A DNA stretch of 64,000 nucleotides from an uncultured Gammaproteobacteria bacterium (GTDB lineage Bacteria > Pseudomonadota > Gammaproteobacteria > Steroidobacterales > Woeseiaceae). The notes under the pieces were generated by a model. The model saw only the letters and a program-made list of their open reading frames with translations. It had not been told where the DNA came from and ran no database searches. Made by a program: the position numbers and the translations under genes. Location: the NCBI GenBank assembly GCA_937899415.1, contig CALBPI010000004.1, forward strand, positions 1 through 64,000, written 5' to 3'. Positions 44,894-54,003 of the stretch are shown in pieces; the stretch's first letter is position 1, and every line of letters begins with the position of its first letter.

Positions 44894-46405
44894 CTACCAG
44901 GTGTAACGCACCTTGTAGCGCACCGTCTTCTTGCCGTCGGCGGGTACGCGCACATTGAAATGGATAGTCCGACTGTCGATCTTCTCGTAGTCGTCGCTCT
45001 CGCCCGAGATGTTCCAGTTCGCGTAGCGGTACATCGACTCCGCGATGGTCACACGTTGCGCGGCTTCCTTGCGGTTCGTAAGCGTGATCTCGATGGTCTC
45101 TTCGATCCAGCGCGACCGTGAGTCGATGGCATAGTCGGCTTGCTTGCGCTGGCCCGTGACGTCAAATGCGCTGCCCATACGAACCCGCACAGGCTCGTTG
45201 CGCGCTGTGTGACCAATCACGTCCTCGCCAATGAACTCGAGCGTGCCGTCGGCGTCATCGAGTTGTGACACGCGCAGGCGGCCCGCAGGCAGCGGAATAC
45301 CAAGCCCGTCTCGCTTGCGGTTCTCGAACTCCAGATACACATCCACCTTGGGATTCGACTGCGCGCCAAAGCCCCGGTCGACGATGCCCTGCCCCGCGAT
45401 GCGACCGTCGGGGAACCCGTAGTACACGAGCTGCTTCTCGGCAGGGACGCCCGCGGCCTGCGGGAACAGCTCGATCTGTTTCGTCGCGTTGTTGGGCAAC
45501 GTCGTCTCGCGACCCAGCGTGTAAAGGTGGAACTCGAAGAACGCCTTCTCTTCGAAACCGCTGTCCTCGGCAAATGAGGCCGAAAGCCGCTCTCTGCGCC
45601 CCCGGAACGACTGCTGCGCCGTCACGCGCTGCACGTCACCGGCCACGAGCTTGAGCTTGGCGTCCTCATAACTCGCGCCGCTCTGGTTGACGATACTCAC
45701 CCAGGCACCCACACCCAGCGTGCCGGTGTCGCCGTTACCTTTGGGCGTCCAGACGAGGTTGTAGTCCGCCCACCAGGTGATGCCGGCAGTCTCATAGCTG
45801 ACGCGGGTCTCGTGTTCGCCCCCGCGTTCGGCGGCCAGGTCCCAGACGAGCGTGGGCCGCGTCATGAGGCCACCGGGAAGCTCACCTAGGGCGACATGGT
45901 TCCAGTCGGAGAGCACATCCACGCTGCCGTCGCCGTCCTGCAGCACGATGCCACCGCGGGTGCTGAGCAAGGTGCCTCGGCGCTCGCGAACAGCGTCACC
46001 CTGGCGCTGGGTCACGACCACCTCGCGATCGAGATAGCGCTCCAGCAGCTTGTCGCGGTCCACGAGGTCAAACCGGAAGTCCTGCTCAAGCACGCGCGTA
46101 CCGTCAGGGTCCGTAAGCGACTCGAACCGCACCGTGGTCGGATCAATGAGCGCGGCCACATCGTTGCGGGCGTACTGCCCGCGTCCGGCCTCTAGCGTCA
46201 TGCGGCGCTGGTCCCGGACGATGGCGTAGCCGGGCAGCGCCTGACCGAAGTAACCGGATCCGCCCACACCAGGCCGGTAGAGCCGCGGATCGACGGCCCC
46301 CGGGGACGCCTTGCTGTAAATCGTGATTGCCGTCTCGGCGCCCACAGACGCGGCCGCGCAGACCATCATCACGCCAGCCGCTACTCGAAATCTGATATCA
46401 ACCAT
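44894..46405 (-). CDS. DUF4139 domain-containing exported protein
   Basis: About 503 residues. ATG 46405 has GGGGACAAGGAC immediately upstream and starts a signal peptide (MVDIRFRVAAGVMMVCAAAS). The C-terminal half is the DUF4139 domain: WWADYNLVWTPKG, SYEDAKLKLVAGDVQRV and repeated beta-strand segments ending VPADGKKTVRYKVRYTW. The family is exported and of unknown function. It lies inside the TPR paralogue cluster but on the other strand, with the divergent neighbour paralogue 2 starting 147 bases away. Confidence 0.88.
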   Translation of the reverse strand: MVDIRFRVAAGVMMVCAAASVGAETAITIYSKASPGAVDPRLYRPGVGGSGYFGQALPGYAIVRDQRRMTLEAGRGQYARNDVAALIDPTTVRFESLTDPDGTRVLEQDFRFDLVDRDKLLERYLDREVVVTQRQGDAVRERRGTLLSTRGGIVLQDGDGSVDVLSDWNHVALGELPGGLMTRPTLVWDLAAERGGEHETRVSYETAGITWWADYNLVWTPKGNGDTGTLGVGAWVSIVNQSGASYEDAKLKLVAGDVQRVTAQQSFRGRRERLSASFAEDSGFEEKAFFEFHLYTLGRETTLPNNATKQIELFPQAAGVPAEKQLVYYGFPDGRIAGQGIVDRGFGAQSNPKVDVYLEFENRKRDGLGIPLPAGRLRVSQLDDADGTLEFIGEDVIGHTARNEPVRVRMGSAFDVTGQRKQADYAIDSRSRWIEETIEITLTNRKEAAQRVTIAESMYRYANWNISGESDDYEKIDSRTIHFNVRVPADGKKTVRYKVRYTW

Positions 46406-46552
46406 GTCCTTGTCCCCTGTGGCACCAATCCGGCGCATCCGGCCTATCAGGCATCGCGAAGCCCGCTAGAGGCTAAACTATCCGTAAGGGGCGCTGTCTA
46501 TTATTCGCTGGCATGCCATGATGCCCTGTAACCCGGTTACGCTCAGGACCCT

Positions 46553-48262
46553 ATGATTCGACGCAGCAGACTCAGTTCCCCGACCCGACTAACCGCTCTG
46601 TTCGCGGCGCTGACCTGCGCCGTGTTGCCGCAGGCGCTGAACGCCGACGAGGTCGCACCCGCGGTACCCGAGTTCATCGACATCACTGACGCCGACCTGG
46701 CCACACCGCTAGGTGCCGATCTCGATGGCTTGCAGAACGAATTCCGCGCGAACGTGGGTGTCGACGCGGCGCGCGCCCTGGAGCTTGCGAAAGAGATCGT
46801 TGCGCTGACCGCCGAGGCATACGGCGAAGACCACGACAACCTCTCGCGCGCGCTCACAAACCTCGCGATTGTGCAGGCGGAGAACACTGAGTACGCGGCG
46901 GCCATCGAAAACTACCGCGCAGCGATCATCTCGCGCGAACGCGTCGATGGCACGCTCGTTGACGGTGAACTCATCAATCCCCTGCGCGGTCTTGCCAATG
47001 CGTTCATGGCGCTCAACGAGATCGATGCGGCGATCCCCGTCTACGAACGCGCGATCCACATCTCGCATGTGAACGAGGGGCCCAATAACCTGGACCAGGT
47101 CGAGATTATCGACGCGCTGAGCCGCGCCTATTTCTTCCAGGGCGACCTCGACACCGCCAGCGACATGCAGGACACGATCTTCCGCCTGCGCCAGCGCCGG
47201 TTCACCGAAGAGTCCGACCAGTACATCGACGCCCTCATTCAGCGTGCGACCTGGTTTTCGCGTCTGGGTGACTTCGAGGAGGCCGTGCAGGCGTACCGGC
47301 GTCTCGAACGCTCGATCTCGAAAAAGCACGGCTCCGACAGCCCGCGCCTCATCGAACCGCTCGTGGCACTCGCCACAGCAGCCATCAGCATCACGGATCT
47401 CGGCGAACCCGCGATCAATGAAGGCCGGCGCGCTATGGCACGCGCCGTGCGTATCGCCCGCAACAATGGCGAAGAAGACCCGGAGCGCCTGGCGCGCACC
47501 CTGGTCAAGCAGGGGGACTGGCTCTCGCGCCTGAACCTCATGCGCAACTCCCGGCTGCCCTACCGCGAAGCCTGGCGCACGATGGATGCCAACCCCGAGC
47601 TTCATGGGCTGCGTGACGAGCTGTTTGGCAGCCCGGTACCGATCCTTCGGGTGCCGTTCCGATCCATTTACGGCCAACGCGTCAACGAGTCGGCCGACAC
47701 GGCGCGATTCCCGCAGCGCGGCTATGCAGACGTCGCGTTCGACGTCGATCCGCTGGGACGACCGTTGAATGTACGCATCGTGGGCGGCAACCCGCCGGGC
47801 CTCATGGACGGTCACCTGCGCCGCCAGATTCGACGCTTCCGCTTCCGCCCGGCATTCCGCGGCGGGCAGCCCGTCGTGTACACGGGCCTCGCCTATCGAC
47901 ACCCGTTTCGCTACGACGAGTCCCGATTCACGGACCGAGAACGCAAGACCATCGCCACGACGACCTACGGCGAGGAGCCTGGCTCCGACGAGACGGCCGC
48001 GGCACCGATTCGACGCAACGTGAATCTGGATCCGCGCCGCGACGAAGACTTAATCGGACGCACAATTTCCGTACCCACGGAAACCACTGCGCCCACAACC
48101 ACGGAAGACACGGCCGAGAACACCACGGATGGGCCCGCAACCACAGAATCGGCGCCGACCGATGCGGATGCGGCAGCGACAGGCGATGCGGCCGGGAATT
48201 CCGAAGAGACACCGTCGGAAACCACTGATACACCTGAGGAATCCGAAGACGGTACTGAATAA
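46553..48262 (+). CDS. Secreted TPR protein with TonB-like C-terminal domain, paralogue 2
   Basis: 569 residues. Signal peptide at the N-terminus, TPR-like helices (LTNLAIVQAENTEYAAAIENYRAAI, IPVYERAIHISHVNEGPNNLDQ), and a TonB-like domain (about 375-465, RFRFRPAFRGGQPVVYTGLAYRH in two parts). Unlike its paralogues it has a tail of about 90 residues rich in Thr, Glu, Ala and Asp, probably unstructured. The 114-bp divergent region upstream includes the dyad GTAAC-ccg-GTTAC (46528-46540). It probably heads a three-gene operon with paralogues 3 and 4. Confidence 0.82.
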   Translation: MIRRSRLSSPTRLTALFAALTCAVLPQALNADEVAPAVPEFIDITDADLATPLGADLDGLQNEFRANVGVDAARALELAKEIVALTAEAYGEDHDNLSRALTNLAIVQAENTEYAAAIENYRAAIISRERVDGTLVDGELINPLRGLANAFMALNEIDAAIPVYERAIHISHVNEGPNNLDQVEIIDALSRAYFFQGDLDTASDMQDTIFRLRQRRFTEESDQYIDALIQRATWFSRLGDFEEAVQAYRRLERSISKKHGSDSPRLIEPLVALATAAISITDLGEPAINEGRRAMARAVRIARNNGEEDPERLARTLVKQGDWLSRLNLMRNSRLPYREAWRTMDANPELHGLRDELFGSPVPILRVPFRSIYGQRVNESADTARFPQRGYADVAFDVDPLGRPLNVRIVGGNPPGLMDGHLRRQIRRFRFRPAFRGGQPVVYTGLAYRHPFRYDESRFTDRERKTIATTTYGEEPGSDETAAAPIRRNVNLDPRRDEDLIGRTISVPTETTAPTTTEDTAENTTDGPATTESAPTDADAAATGDAAGNSEETPSETTDTPEESEDGTE

Positions 48263-48294
48263 GGCGGGGCCCAGTCCCCGGGGAGGCTAGCAGC

Positions 48295-49650
48295 GTGACG
48301 ATTCGATTCACGGCTGCGCGCGTGGTGCGCGCTGGCATGCTTGGTATGGCCCTTTCGGCAACCTGGCTGCTGCCAGGACCTCTGGCCGCGTCTTCAAACC
48401 AGGACCTGGCGCCGTCAGCGTTTGAGCTGACGCCGACCCAGCTTGAGTCCGCGGCCGGCGCGGCGCTGGCCAGCGAATACGCCGCATTCACCGAAAACCT
48501 GGAGAGCGATCCGGCGACGGCCGCCATGCACGCCGAAGCCGCGGCCAAGCTTGCCGCCGATCAATTTGGTAGCGCTGCACCGGAATACGCGACCGCACTT
48601 GCCAACCAGGGCCTCGCTGAGCAGGTGGCCGGACGGCTCGATCGTGCCGTGCTCGCCTACGAGGAAGCGATCCAGGTCATCCAGGCCAACGAGGGCGAGA
48701 ACAGCGTGGCCCAGGTAGCTGTCGCCAACGCGCTGGCCGAAACGCTCATGGCACGTGGTGACCGCCGCGATGCCACAAAGCTGCAGGAACGCACATTCCT
48801 GTTGCAGAAGGCCTACTACGGCGACGACTCACCGCAGCTCGTGGACGCGCTGTACACACGAGCGCGATGGGCTGAGCGCACGAGCACAGCCGAGTCGGCC
48901 GCGCGCGCCTACCAGCGCATCGTGAGCATCGTCGGTGAGCACTACGGCGAGTTTGAGACGGACCTCATCGAACCCCTGATGGCCTTCGCGTTTGTATCGC
49001 TGGACCGCGAGACCGGGAAGTTCGCGCGCACACCGCGCAGCATCCAGATGGAGGCAGATCGTGCTGCAGCCCGCGCCGTACGCATTGCACGCAGCACCGC
49101 CGACACTGATCCCGCATTGCTGGCCCGAACACTTGTACGTCAGGGCGACTGGATGCAGTTCATCGGACTGCGCCGGCGCGGCCAGCAGGCCTACCGCGAA
49201 GCCTGGGCGATGATGTCTGAGAACCCCGGCCTCACCGAGCTTCGCGCGGAGCTGTTCACCACACCGACCTCGATCTACGCAGCGCCGCTGCGGCGCGTTT
49301 ACAACGCATCTCGCGAAGGCACCTTCGACGAGCGCGACTTTCCGCGCGAGGGCTTTGTGGAAGTCCGCTACGACATCAATCCGCGCGGTCGCCCCGTCAA
49401 CATTCGGATCATTGACGGTTACCCCGCCGGCCTGCTCGACGCCCACATTGTGCGCCAGATTCGCGGCTCGCTGTACCGGCCCGAGTACCGCGACGGCAAG
49501 CCGGTTCGCCAGCGCAACCTGACGCTGCGCCACACATTCTCCTACGACGACACGCGATTTTCTGACAGCGAGCGCGCCTTCATTGAACGCGTTGCCAGCG
49601 AACGCGTAGGCAAGCGTGACGACGACGAATCGGGCTCTAACGGTGGCTGA
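48295..49650 (+). CDS. Secreted TPR protein with TonB-like C-terminal domain, paralogue 3
   Basis: 451 residues. GTG 48295 lies behind GGGGAGG at a good distance. Signal peptide (about 1-30), TPR-like helices (ALANQGLAEQVAGRLDRAVLAYEEAI) and a TonB-like C-terminus (GFVEVRYDINPRGRPVNIRI, SLYRPEYRDGKPV). It is the most compact member. Its 3' end overlaps paralogue 4 by 35 or 8 bases depending on the start used there, so the pair is likely coupled. Confidence 0.82.
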   Translation: MTIRFTAARVVRAGMLGMALSATWLLPGPLAASSNQDLAPSAFELTPTQLESAAGAALASEYAAFTENLESDPATAAMHAEAAAKLAADQFGSAAPEYATALANQGLAEQVAGRLDRAVLAYEEAIQVIQANEGENSVAQVAVANALAETLMARGDRRDATKLQERTFLLQKAYYGDDSPQLVDALYTRARWAERTSTAESAARAYQRIVSIVGEHYGEFETDLIEPLMAFAFVSLDRETGKFARTPRSIQMEADRAAARAVRIARSTADTDPALLARTLVRQGDWMQFIGLRRRGQQAYREAWAMMSENPGLTELRAELFTTPTSIYAAPLRRVYNASREGTFDERDFPREGFVEVRYDINPRGRPVNIRIIDGYPAGLLDAHIVRQIRGSLYRPEYRDGKPVRQRNLTLRHTFSYDDTRFSDSERAFIERVASERVGKRDDDESGSNGG

Positions 49651-51085
49651 CCGCGCTGGGGCGCATCATCCCCGCGCCGCCGTGCTGGCGCTGGGGCTGG
49701 CATTGTGCCTGATCGCACCCGAGGCGACCGCGCAGCAGGCTGCTGTTGCGCTGCCCGAGCCCGTTATTCTGCACGACACCGAAGTCGCCTACCGTAGCGG
49801 CGACGACGAGCTTGAAACCCGCCTTGAACGTGCTCGGGAAGTGGTGGCGCAAGCCGCAGCCGCCAAGGGACTGCGCGACAACAGCGTCGCCAGCGCGCGT
49901 CACAACCTGGCGCTGCTGCAAGCTGAGGACGGCAACTACGGCCCCGCGATCGAGAATTTCCGGGCGGCTATCGCGACACGCGAGGCGGTCGGCAGATCGC
50001 TCGTCGCGCCGGACCTCGTTAACTCGCTCGTGGGGCTGGCCAATGCGCTTGAGGCAGCGGGCGAAGAAGAAGCGGCGATCACCACCCTCGAACGGGCGAT
50101 CCACATCGCGCACGTGAACGAGGGCCCCGATACGCTGTCGCAGGTCCCCTTCATCGATGCGTTGAGCGAGCTTTACGAAGACATCGGCGATTCGCGTGAG
50201 TCGCGCCGGATGCATGATCACCGCTACCGGATCGTCCAGCGGAGCTTTGAGGCCGGCGACGACGCGCTCGTCGACGCACTCGAGTATCGCGCGCGCTGGG
50301 CACGCCGGGTCGACAACGACGAACTCGCCTCGCTTTGTTACACACAGATCACGCAGGGCCTCGCCAAGCGATTCGGCGACAAGGACCCGCGCCTCATCGA
50401 TCCGCTCATGAAGTTCGCGACCGTATCCCTGGGCCGTGAGACGGGACGGTACGCCCGCACGGAACAGGGCCTGCTATCGGAGGCGCGTCGCGCGATCGGC
50501 CGCGCCGAGCGTATCGCGCGCGAATCGGGCGACGCCGAGGTGCTCGCGCGCATGCTCGTGCGCAAAGGCGACTGGATGCAGTACGTCGGCAGCTCACGTG
50601 GTGCAAGCGATAGCTACAACGAGGCTTGGGGCTTGATGGATGGCGCCCCTGCGCTTGCGCCGCTCAAGGGCGAACTGTTCGGGCAGGCCGTCGCCATCTA
50701 CGAAGCGCCCATGTACATGATCTACGGTAATGCGGGTGAGGTCGACAACGACCCGCGCTTCTACCCCGACGAGGGCTTCGTCACAGTCAACTTCAGTGTG
50801 GACGCTTCGGGCAAGGTGTTCGACATCGATGTCGTCGACAGCGAGCCCACAGGCCTTCGGGACGTTTACGTCTACCGACGGCTGGGCGCCTACGTGTTCC
50901 GACCTCGATTCGTTGACGGCATGCCCGTGGCGCAGGACGGCTTTACGTTCCGCCACGACTTTCGTTACAACGCGTCGCGATTCTCAAGCAATGAGCGCAA
51001 GTTTCTGCAACGAAAGAAGGCCGAGCGTGACGCCAAGATTGCTGCGCAGCCGACTGCGACCAATGGCGAGGCAAGCGGCGGCTAA
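49616..51085 (+). CDS. Secreted TPR protein with TonB-like C-terminal domain, paralogue 4
   Basis: 489 residues from GTG 49616; an in-frame GTG at 49643 would shorten the overlap with paralogue 3 to eight bases. Signal peptide (AVLALGLALCLIAPEATAQ), TPR-like helices (ARHNLALLQAEDGNYGPAIENF, ITTLERAIHIAHVNEGPDTL) and TonB-like C-terminus (GFVTVNFSVDASGKVFDIDV, AYVFRPRFVDGMPV). It closes the paralogue block and its stop overlaps the stop of a convergent EamA gene. Confidence 0.82.
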   Translation: MTTTNRALTVADRAGAHHPRAAVLALGLALCLIAPEATAQQAAVALPEPVILHDTEVAYRSGDDELETRLERAREVVAQAAAAKGLRDNSVASARHNLALLQAEDGNYGPAIENFRAAIATREAVGRSLVAPDLVNSLVGLANALEAAGEEEAAITTLERAIHIAHVNEGPDTLSQVPFIDALSELYEDIGDSRESRRMHDHRYRIVQRSFEAGDDALVDALEYRARWARRVDNDELASLCYTQITQGLAKRFGDKDPRLIDPLMKFATVSLGRETGRYARTEQGLLSEARRAIGRAERIARESGDAEVLARMLVRKGDWMQYVGSSRGASDSYNEAWGLMDGAPALAPLKGELFGQAVAIYEAPMYMIYGNAGEVDNDPRFYPDEGFVTVNFSVDASGKVFDIDVVDSEPTGLRDVYVYRRLGAYVFRPRFVDGMPVAQDGFTFRHDFRYNASRFSSNERKFLQRKKAERDAKIAAQPTATNGEASGG

Positions 51086-52002
51086 TCGGACGCGGTTGAC
51101 GCGTCCTTGCCGTCACCGCGACTCGTCAGCCACAACGCCAGAAACACCAGCCCCAGCGCAGCGTAGACGTTTGCGGGCAAGCGCTCATCGAGCAAGACAT
51201 AGCCCAGGAAGGCGGCCCACAAGGGCGTCAGATAGTTGCTGAGCGACTGAAAAGAGGCACCTGACTCAGCGATCAATTCGTAGAACGCCAGCGCCGCGAG
51301 CCCGATGCACAGCGTGCCAACACCCATGACCGCGAGTGTCGGCGGGCCGAACCCCGGCCACACCTGTAATCCTCCCGATACGATCCAGATGGGCGCGAGC
51401 TGCAGCGCCGCCGCAACCAGCACACCCGCCGCCACCACACGCGGTGAGTGTTGCGGCGACAACCGCGCAAGTACCGCCGCCAGGCCGTAACACACGGCAG
51501 CGCCCAGCACGGCCAACTGGGCTACGACGCGCATAAAGCCACCCCCGATATCCGTCAGCGCACTGGGCCCGATGAGCAACACGACGCCGAAGAGGCCGAC
51601 AGCAAATCCCGCTGCACGCCCGCCCGTGGCACGCTCATCGGGCAACAACAGATGCGCAAGCAGGAGCACCGAGAGCGGCGAGACGGACATCAGGATGCCG
51701 ACGAGCGCCGACTCGATGTAGACCTGGCCCCAAGCCTCGAGAAAATACGGTAACCCGTTGCCGAACAGCGCCATGGCGTTGAAGTAGAGCCAGGACTTCA
51801 GATCACGCGGAAAGCGCTCGCCCGCGGCGCGCATGATGATCCAGAGCATGACGCCCGCGATCGCCAGCTGCAGGAATACGATATCGAGTGGCGTGTAGGC
51901 CTTGAGCGCGATCTCGACAGCAAAGTAGCGCGATCCCCAGAGCACCACGAGCGACAGCAACAGCAACCAGTGGTACGCGCGGGGTGTCTGAATCGGGGCC
52001 AT
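51082..52002 (-). CDS. EamA/DMT-family transporter
   Basis: 306 residues with ten helices in two EamA repeats (VVLWGSRYFAVEIALKAY at the start, LAALAFYELIAESGASFQSLSNYLTPLWAAF split across the second repeat). Drug/metabolite exporter family; substrate unknown. Its stop codon overlaps that of paralogue 4 on the other strand (convergent). It is not closely similar to the EamA gene at 40.7 kb. Confidence 0.9.
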   Translation of the reverse strand: MAPIQTPRAYHWLLLLSLVVLWGSRYFAVEIALKAYTPLDIVFLQLAIAGVMLWIIMRAAGERFPRDLKSWLYFNAMALFGNGLPYFLEAWGQVYIESALVGILMSVSPLSVLLLAHLLLPDERATGGRAAGFAVGLFGVVLLIGPSALTDIGGGFMRVVAQLAVLGAAVCYGLAAVLARLSPQHSPRVVAAGVLVAAALQLAPIWIVSGGLQVWPGFGPPTLAVMGVGTLCIGLAALAFYELIAESGASFQSLSNYLTPLWAAFLGYVLLDERLPANVYAALGLVFLALWLTSRGDGKDASTASD

Positions 52003-52089
52003 ACGGGTCTCGGTGCGGGCGGCGCGCTATTGAATCACGGCTGCGGCACCACATACTAGAAGGCCAGACCCCATTCCGAGGAGCCCGAC

Positions 52090-52737
52090 ATGCTGTTTGC
52101 CCGCAAGTCCACGGAACTGCCCGACCGCAGCGACGCCCTGCCGGGCCGCGACTCGCCTGTGCCCGTCGCCGACACCCATTACGTCAACGGCAACCCGCTC
52201 ACGGGGCCGTTCCCCGACCACCTTGAGCAGGCCGTGTTCGGCCTGGGCTGTTTCTGGGGCGCCGAGCGCGTGTTCTGGCAGCTCGAAGGTGTCTACACGA
52301 CCTCCGTCGGTTACGCAGGTGGCTATACGCCCAACCCGAGCTACGAAGAAGTCTGCAGCGGCCGCACAGGCCATACCGAAGCGGTCTCTGTCGTATTCGA
52401 TCCGGCCGTCATCAGCTACGAAGCGCTGCTGCGCGTGTTCTGGGAGGCGCACGATCCGACCCAGGGCATGCGCCAGGGCAACGATCGCGGCACGCAATAC
52501 CGCTCGGCAGTGTATGCGACCAATGACGCGCAGCTTGCCGCCGCGCGTGCCTCACGTGAGATGTACCAGGAACGCCTCAATGGCGCGGGCCTTGGCAGCA
52601 TCACCACTGAAATCGCGACCGCGGGCGAGTACTTCTACGCCGAGGACTACCACCAGCAGTATCTCGCCAAGAACCCCGACGGTTACTGCGGCATTGGCGG
52701 CACGGGCGTCAGCTGCCCGATCGGCACGGGCGCCTGA
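52090..52737 (+). CDS. msrA: Peptide methionine-(S)-S-oxide reductase MsrA
   Basis: 215 residues. Repairs oxidised methionine (S epimer) in proteins. The catalytic Cys54 is in GCFWGAER, and the two resolving Cys (C200, C209) are in the tail ([13 protein letters not shown]). [24 protein letters not shown], here split as [15 protein letters not shown] and [11 protein letters not shown], and [13 protein letters not shown] are family signatures. The N-terminal 40 residues match the longer E. coli-type MsrA. The ribosome site CGAGGAG lies just upstream. It stands between an EamA gene and a convergent lipocalin gene. Confidence 0.97.
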   Translation: MLFARKSTELPDRSDALPGRDSPVPVADTHYVNGNPLTGPFPDHLEQAVFGLGCFWGAERVFWQLEGVYTTSVGYAGGYTPNPSYEEVCSGRTGHTEAVSVVFDPAVISYEALLRVFWEAHDPTQGMRQGNDRGTQYRSAVYATNDAQLAAARASREMYQERLNGAGLGSITTEIATAGEYFYAEDYHQQYLAKNPDGYCGIGGTGVSCPIGTGA

Positions 52738-52755
52738 ACCCAGGCCGCGGCGCGC

Positions 52756-53319
52756 TCAGGGTGCGTCGCGGCCATCCCAGCGCTGCGGCACCTCACGCAT
52801 TTTCGAGAGGTCGTAGCCCTGCGCGACGAGGAACTGGTCGATCTCGGTGCGTACATCGGCATCGAGCTCGGGCTCCCGCGCCATGATCCAGACGTAATCC
52901 CGTTTGCTGCGCCCGATCACCGTGACCGCATAAGCGTCGTCGACCCAGATCACGCGGTATTCGGCCTTAATCGGCCAGACGAACTGCATACCCCAGACCG
53001 CATCGCCCGTGTCCGGCCGAACCGTCGCGACCGGTGTGTACGTCTTGAGCTTTCCGTCGAAACCACCCTTGTTGAATGAGAACGTCGTGTCGATCGTGTC
53101 GGCATCGCGTCGTTCGTAGGCCTCGACCGCGTTGTAGGCCTTGGTCTCGATGAAGGTGGGGATGTGCGCGATGACGTACCAGCGGCCCATGAACCGATCG
53201 AGGTCCACCCGACTCACGGTTTCTATTTCCGAACGGTCAGCGCCGCCGAAGCTTGCGCAGCCTGACATCAGAACCAGGGCGGACAGCGCGATCGCGCTGC
53301 GTTTGAAAACGGTGTTCAT
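52756..53319 (-). CDS. blc: Outer-membrane lipocalin (Blc-like) lipoprotein
   Basis: 187 residues from ATG 53319, chosen because AAGGAG is six bases upstream; an ATG two codons earlier touches the ribosome site. Signal with lipobox (MSGC). Lipocalin hallmarks are FMGRWYVIAHIPTFIE (the GxW motif), AVWGMQFVWPIKAEYRVI, and SKRDYVWIMAREPEL near the end. Blc binds fatty acids or lysophospholipids in the outer membrane. Confidence 0.9.
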   Translation of the reverse strand: MNTVFKRSAIALSALVLMSGCASFGGADRSEIETVSRVDLDRFMGRWYVIAHIPTFIETKAYNAVEAYERRDADTIDTTFSFNKGGFDGKLKTYTPVATVRPDTGDAVWGMQFVWPIKAEYRVIWVDDAYAVTVIGRSKRDYVWIMAREPELDADVRTEIDQFLVAQGYDLSKMREVPQRWDGRDAP

Positions 53320-53390
53320 GTGCATCTCCTTCGTAGGCGCAGGCGAAAACGGCTTCGGTTACACTGCAGCACGCACTATGGGAGAGTTCG

Positions 53391-53990
53391 TTGGCCACCA
53401 AAAAAAAGATGCCGAAACCCCGCAAGCCGACGCGAAAGCAAGCCGAAGAAGCGGTGAGCGTACTGCTGCGCTGGGCCGGCGAAGACGTGACGCGTGAAGG
53501 CCTGCTCGACACACCGAAACGCGTTGCGCGAGCGTATGAAGACTGGTTCTCCGGCTACAAGGACGACCCCGTCAAGTTCCTGCGGCGCACGTTCGAGGAA
53601 GTCGAAGGCTACGACGAAATGATCCTGCTGCGTGACATCAGTTTCGAGTCTCATTGCGAACACCACATGGCGCCCATTATCGGCAAGGCGCACGTGGGCT
53701 ACCTGCCCAACAACAAGGTCGTCGGCATCAGCAAGCTGGCCCGCGTCGTCGAAACCTACGCACGCCGGTTCCAGGTCCAGGAAAAGATGACGGCGCAGAT
53801 CGCGCAGTGCATCGACGACGTGCTCAAGCCACGCGGCGTGGGTGTCGTTGTTGAAGCTGCGCACCAGTGCATGACGACGCGCGGCATCCACAAGACGGGC
53901 GTATCCATGGTCACGAGCCAAATGATGGGGACCTTCCGCACGGATCCGAGCACGCGCGCCGAATTCCTTCAGGTTCTGGGCCGAAACTGA
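53391..53990 (+). CDS. folE: GTP cyclohydrolase I (FolE)
   Basis: 199 residues. Converts GTP to dihydroneopterin triphosphate, the first step of folate/tetrahydrobiopterin synthesis. The start is a TTG at 53391 with GGGAGAG upstream; the nearby ATG (53378) is out of frame. Zinc ligands Cys89 and His92 ([10 protein letters not shown]) and the late Cys in [10 protein letters not shown] are present, as are [20 protein letters not shown] and [10 protein letters not shown]. It is followed 14 bases later by a Bcr/CflA gene. Confidence 0.97.
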   Translation: MATKKKMPKPRKPTRKQAEEAVSVLLRWAGEDVTREGLLDTPKRVARAYEDWFSGYKDDPVKFLRRTFEEVEGYDEMILLRDISFESHCEHHMAPIIGKAHVGYLPNNKVVGISKLARVVETYARRFQVQEKMTAQIAQCIDDVLKPRGVGVVVEAAHQCMTTRGIHKTGVSMVTSQMMGTFRTDPSTRAEFLQVLGRN

Positions 53991-54003
53991 GCGCCGCCGC
54001 ATC

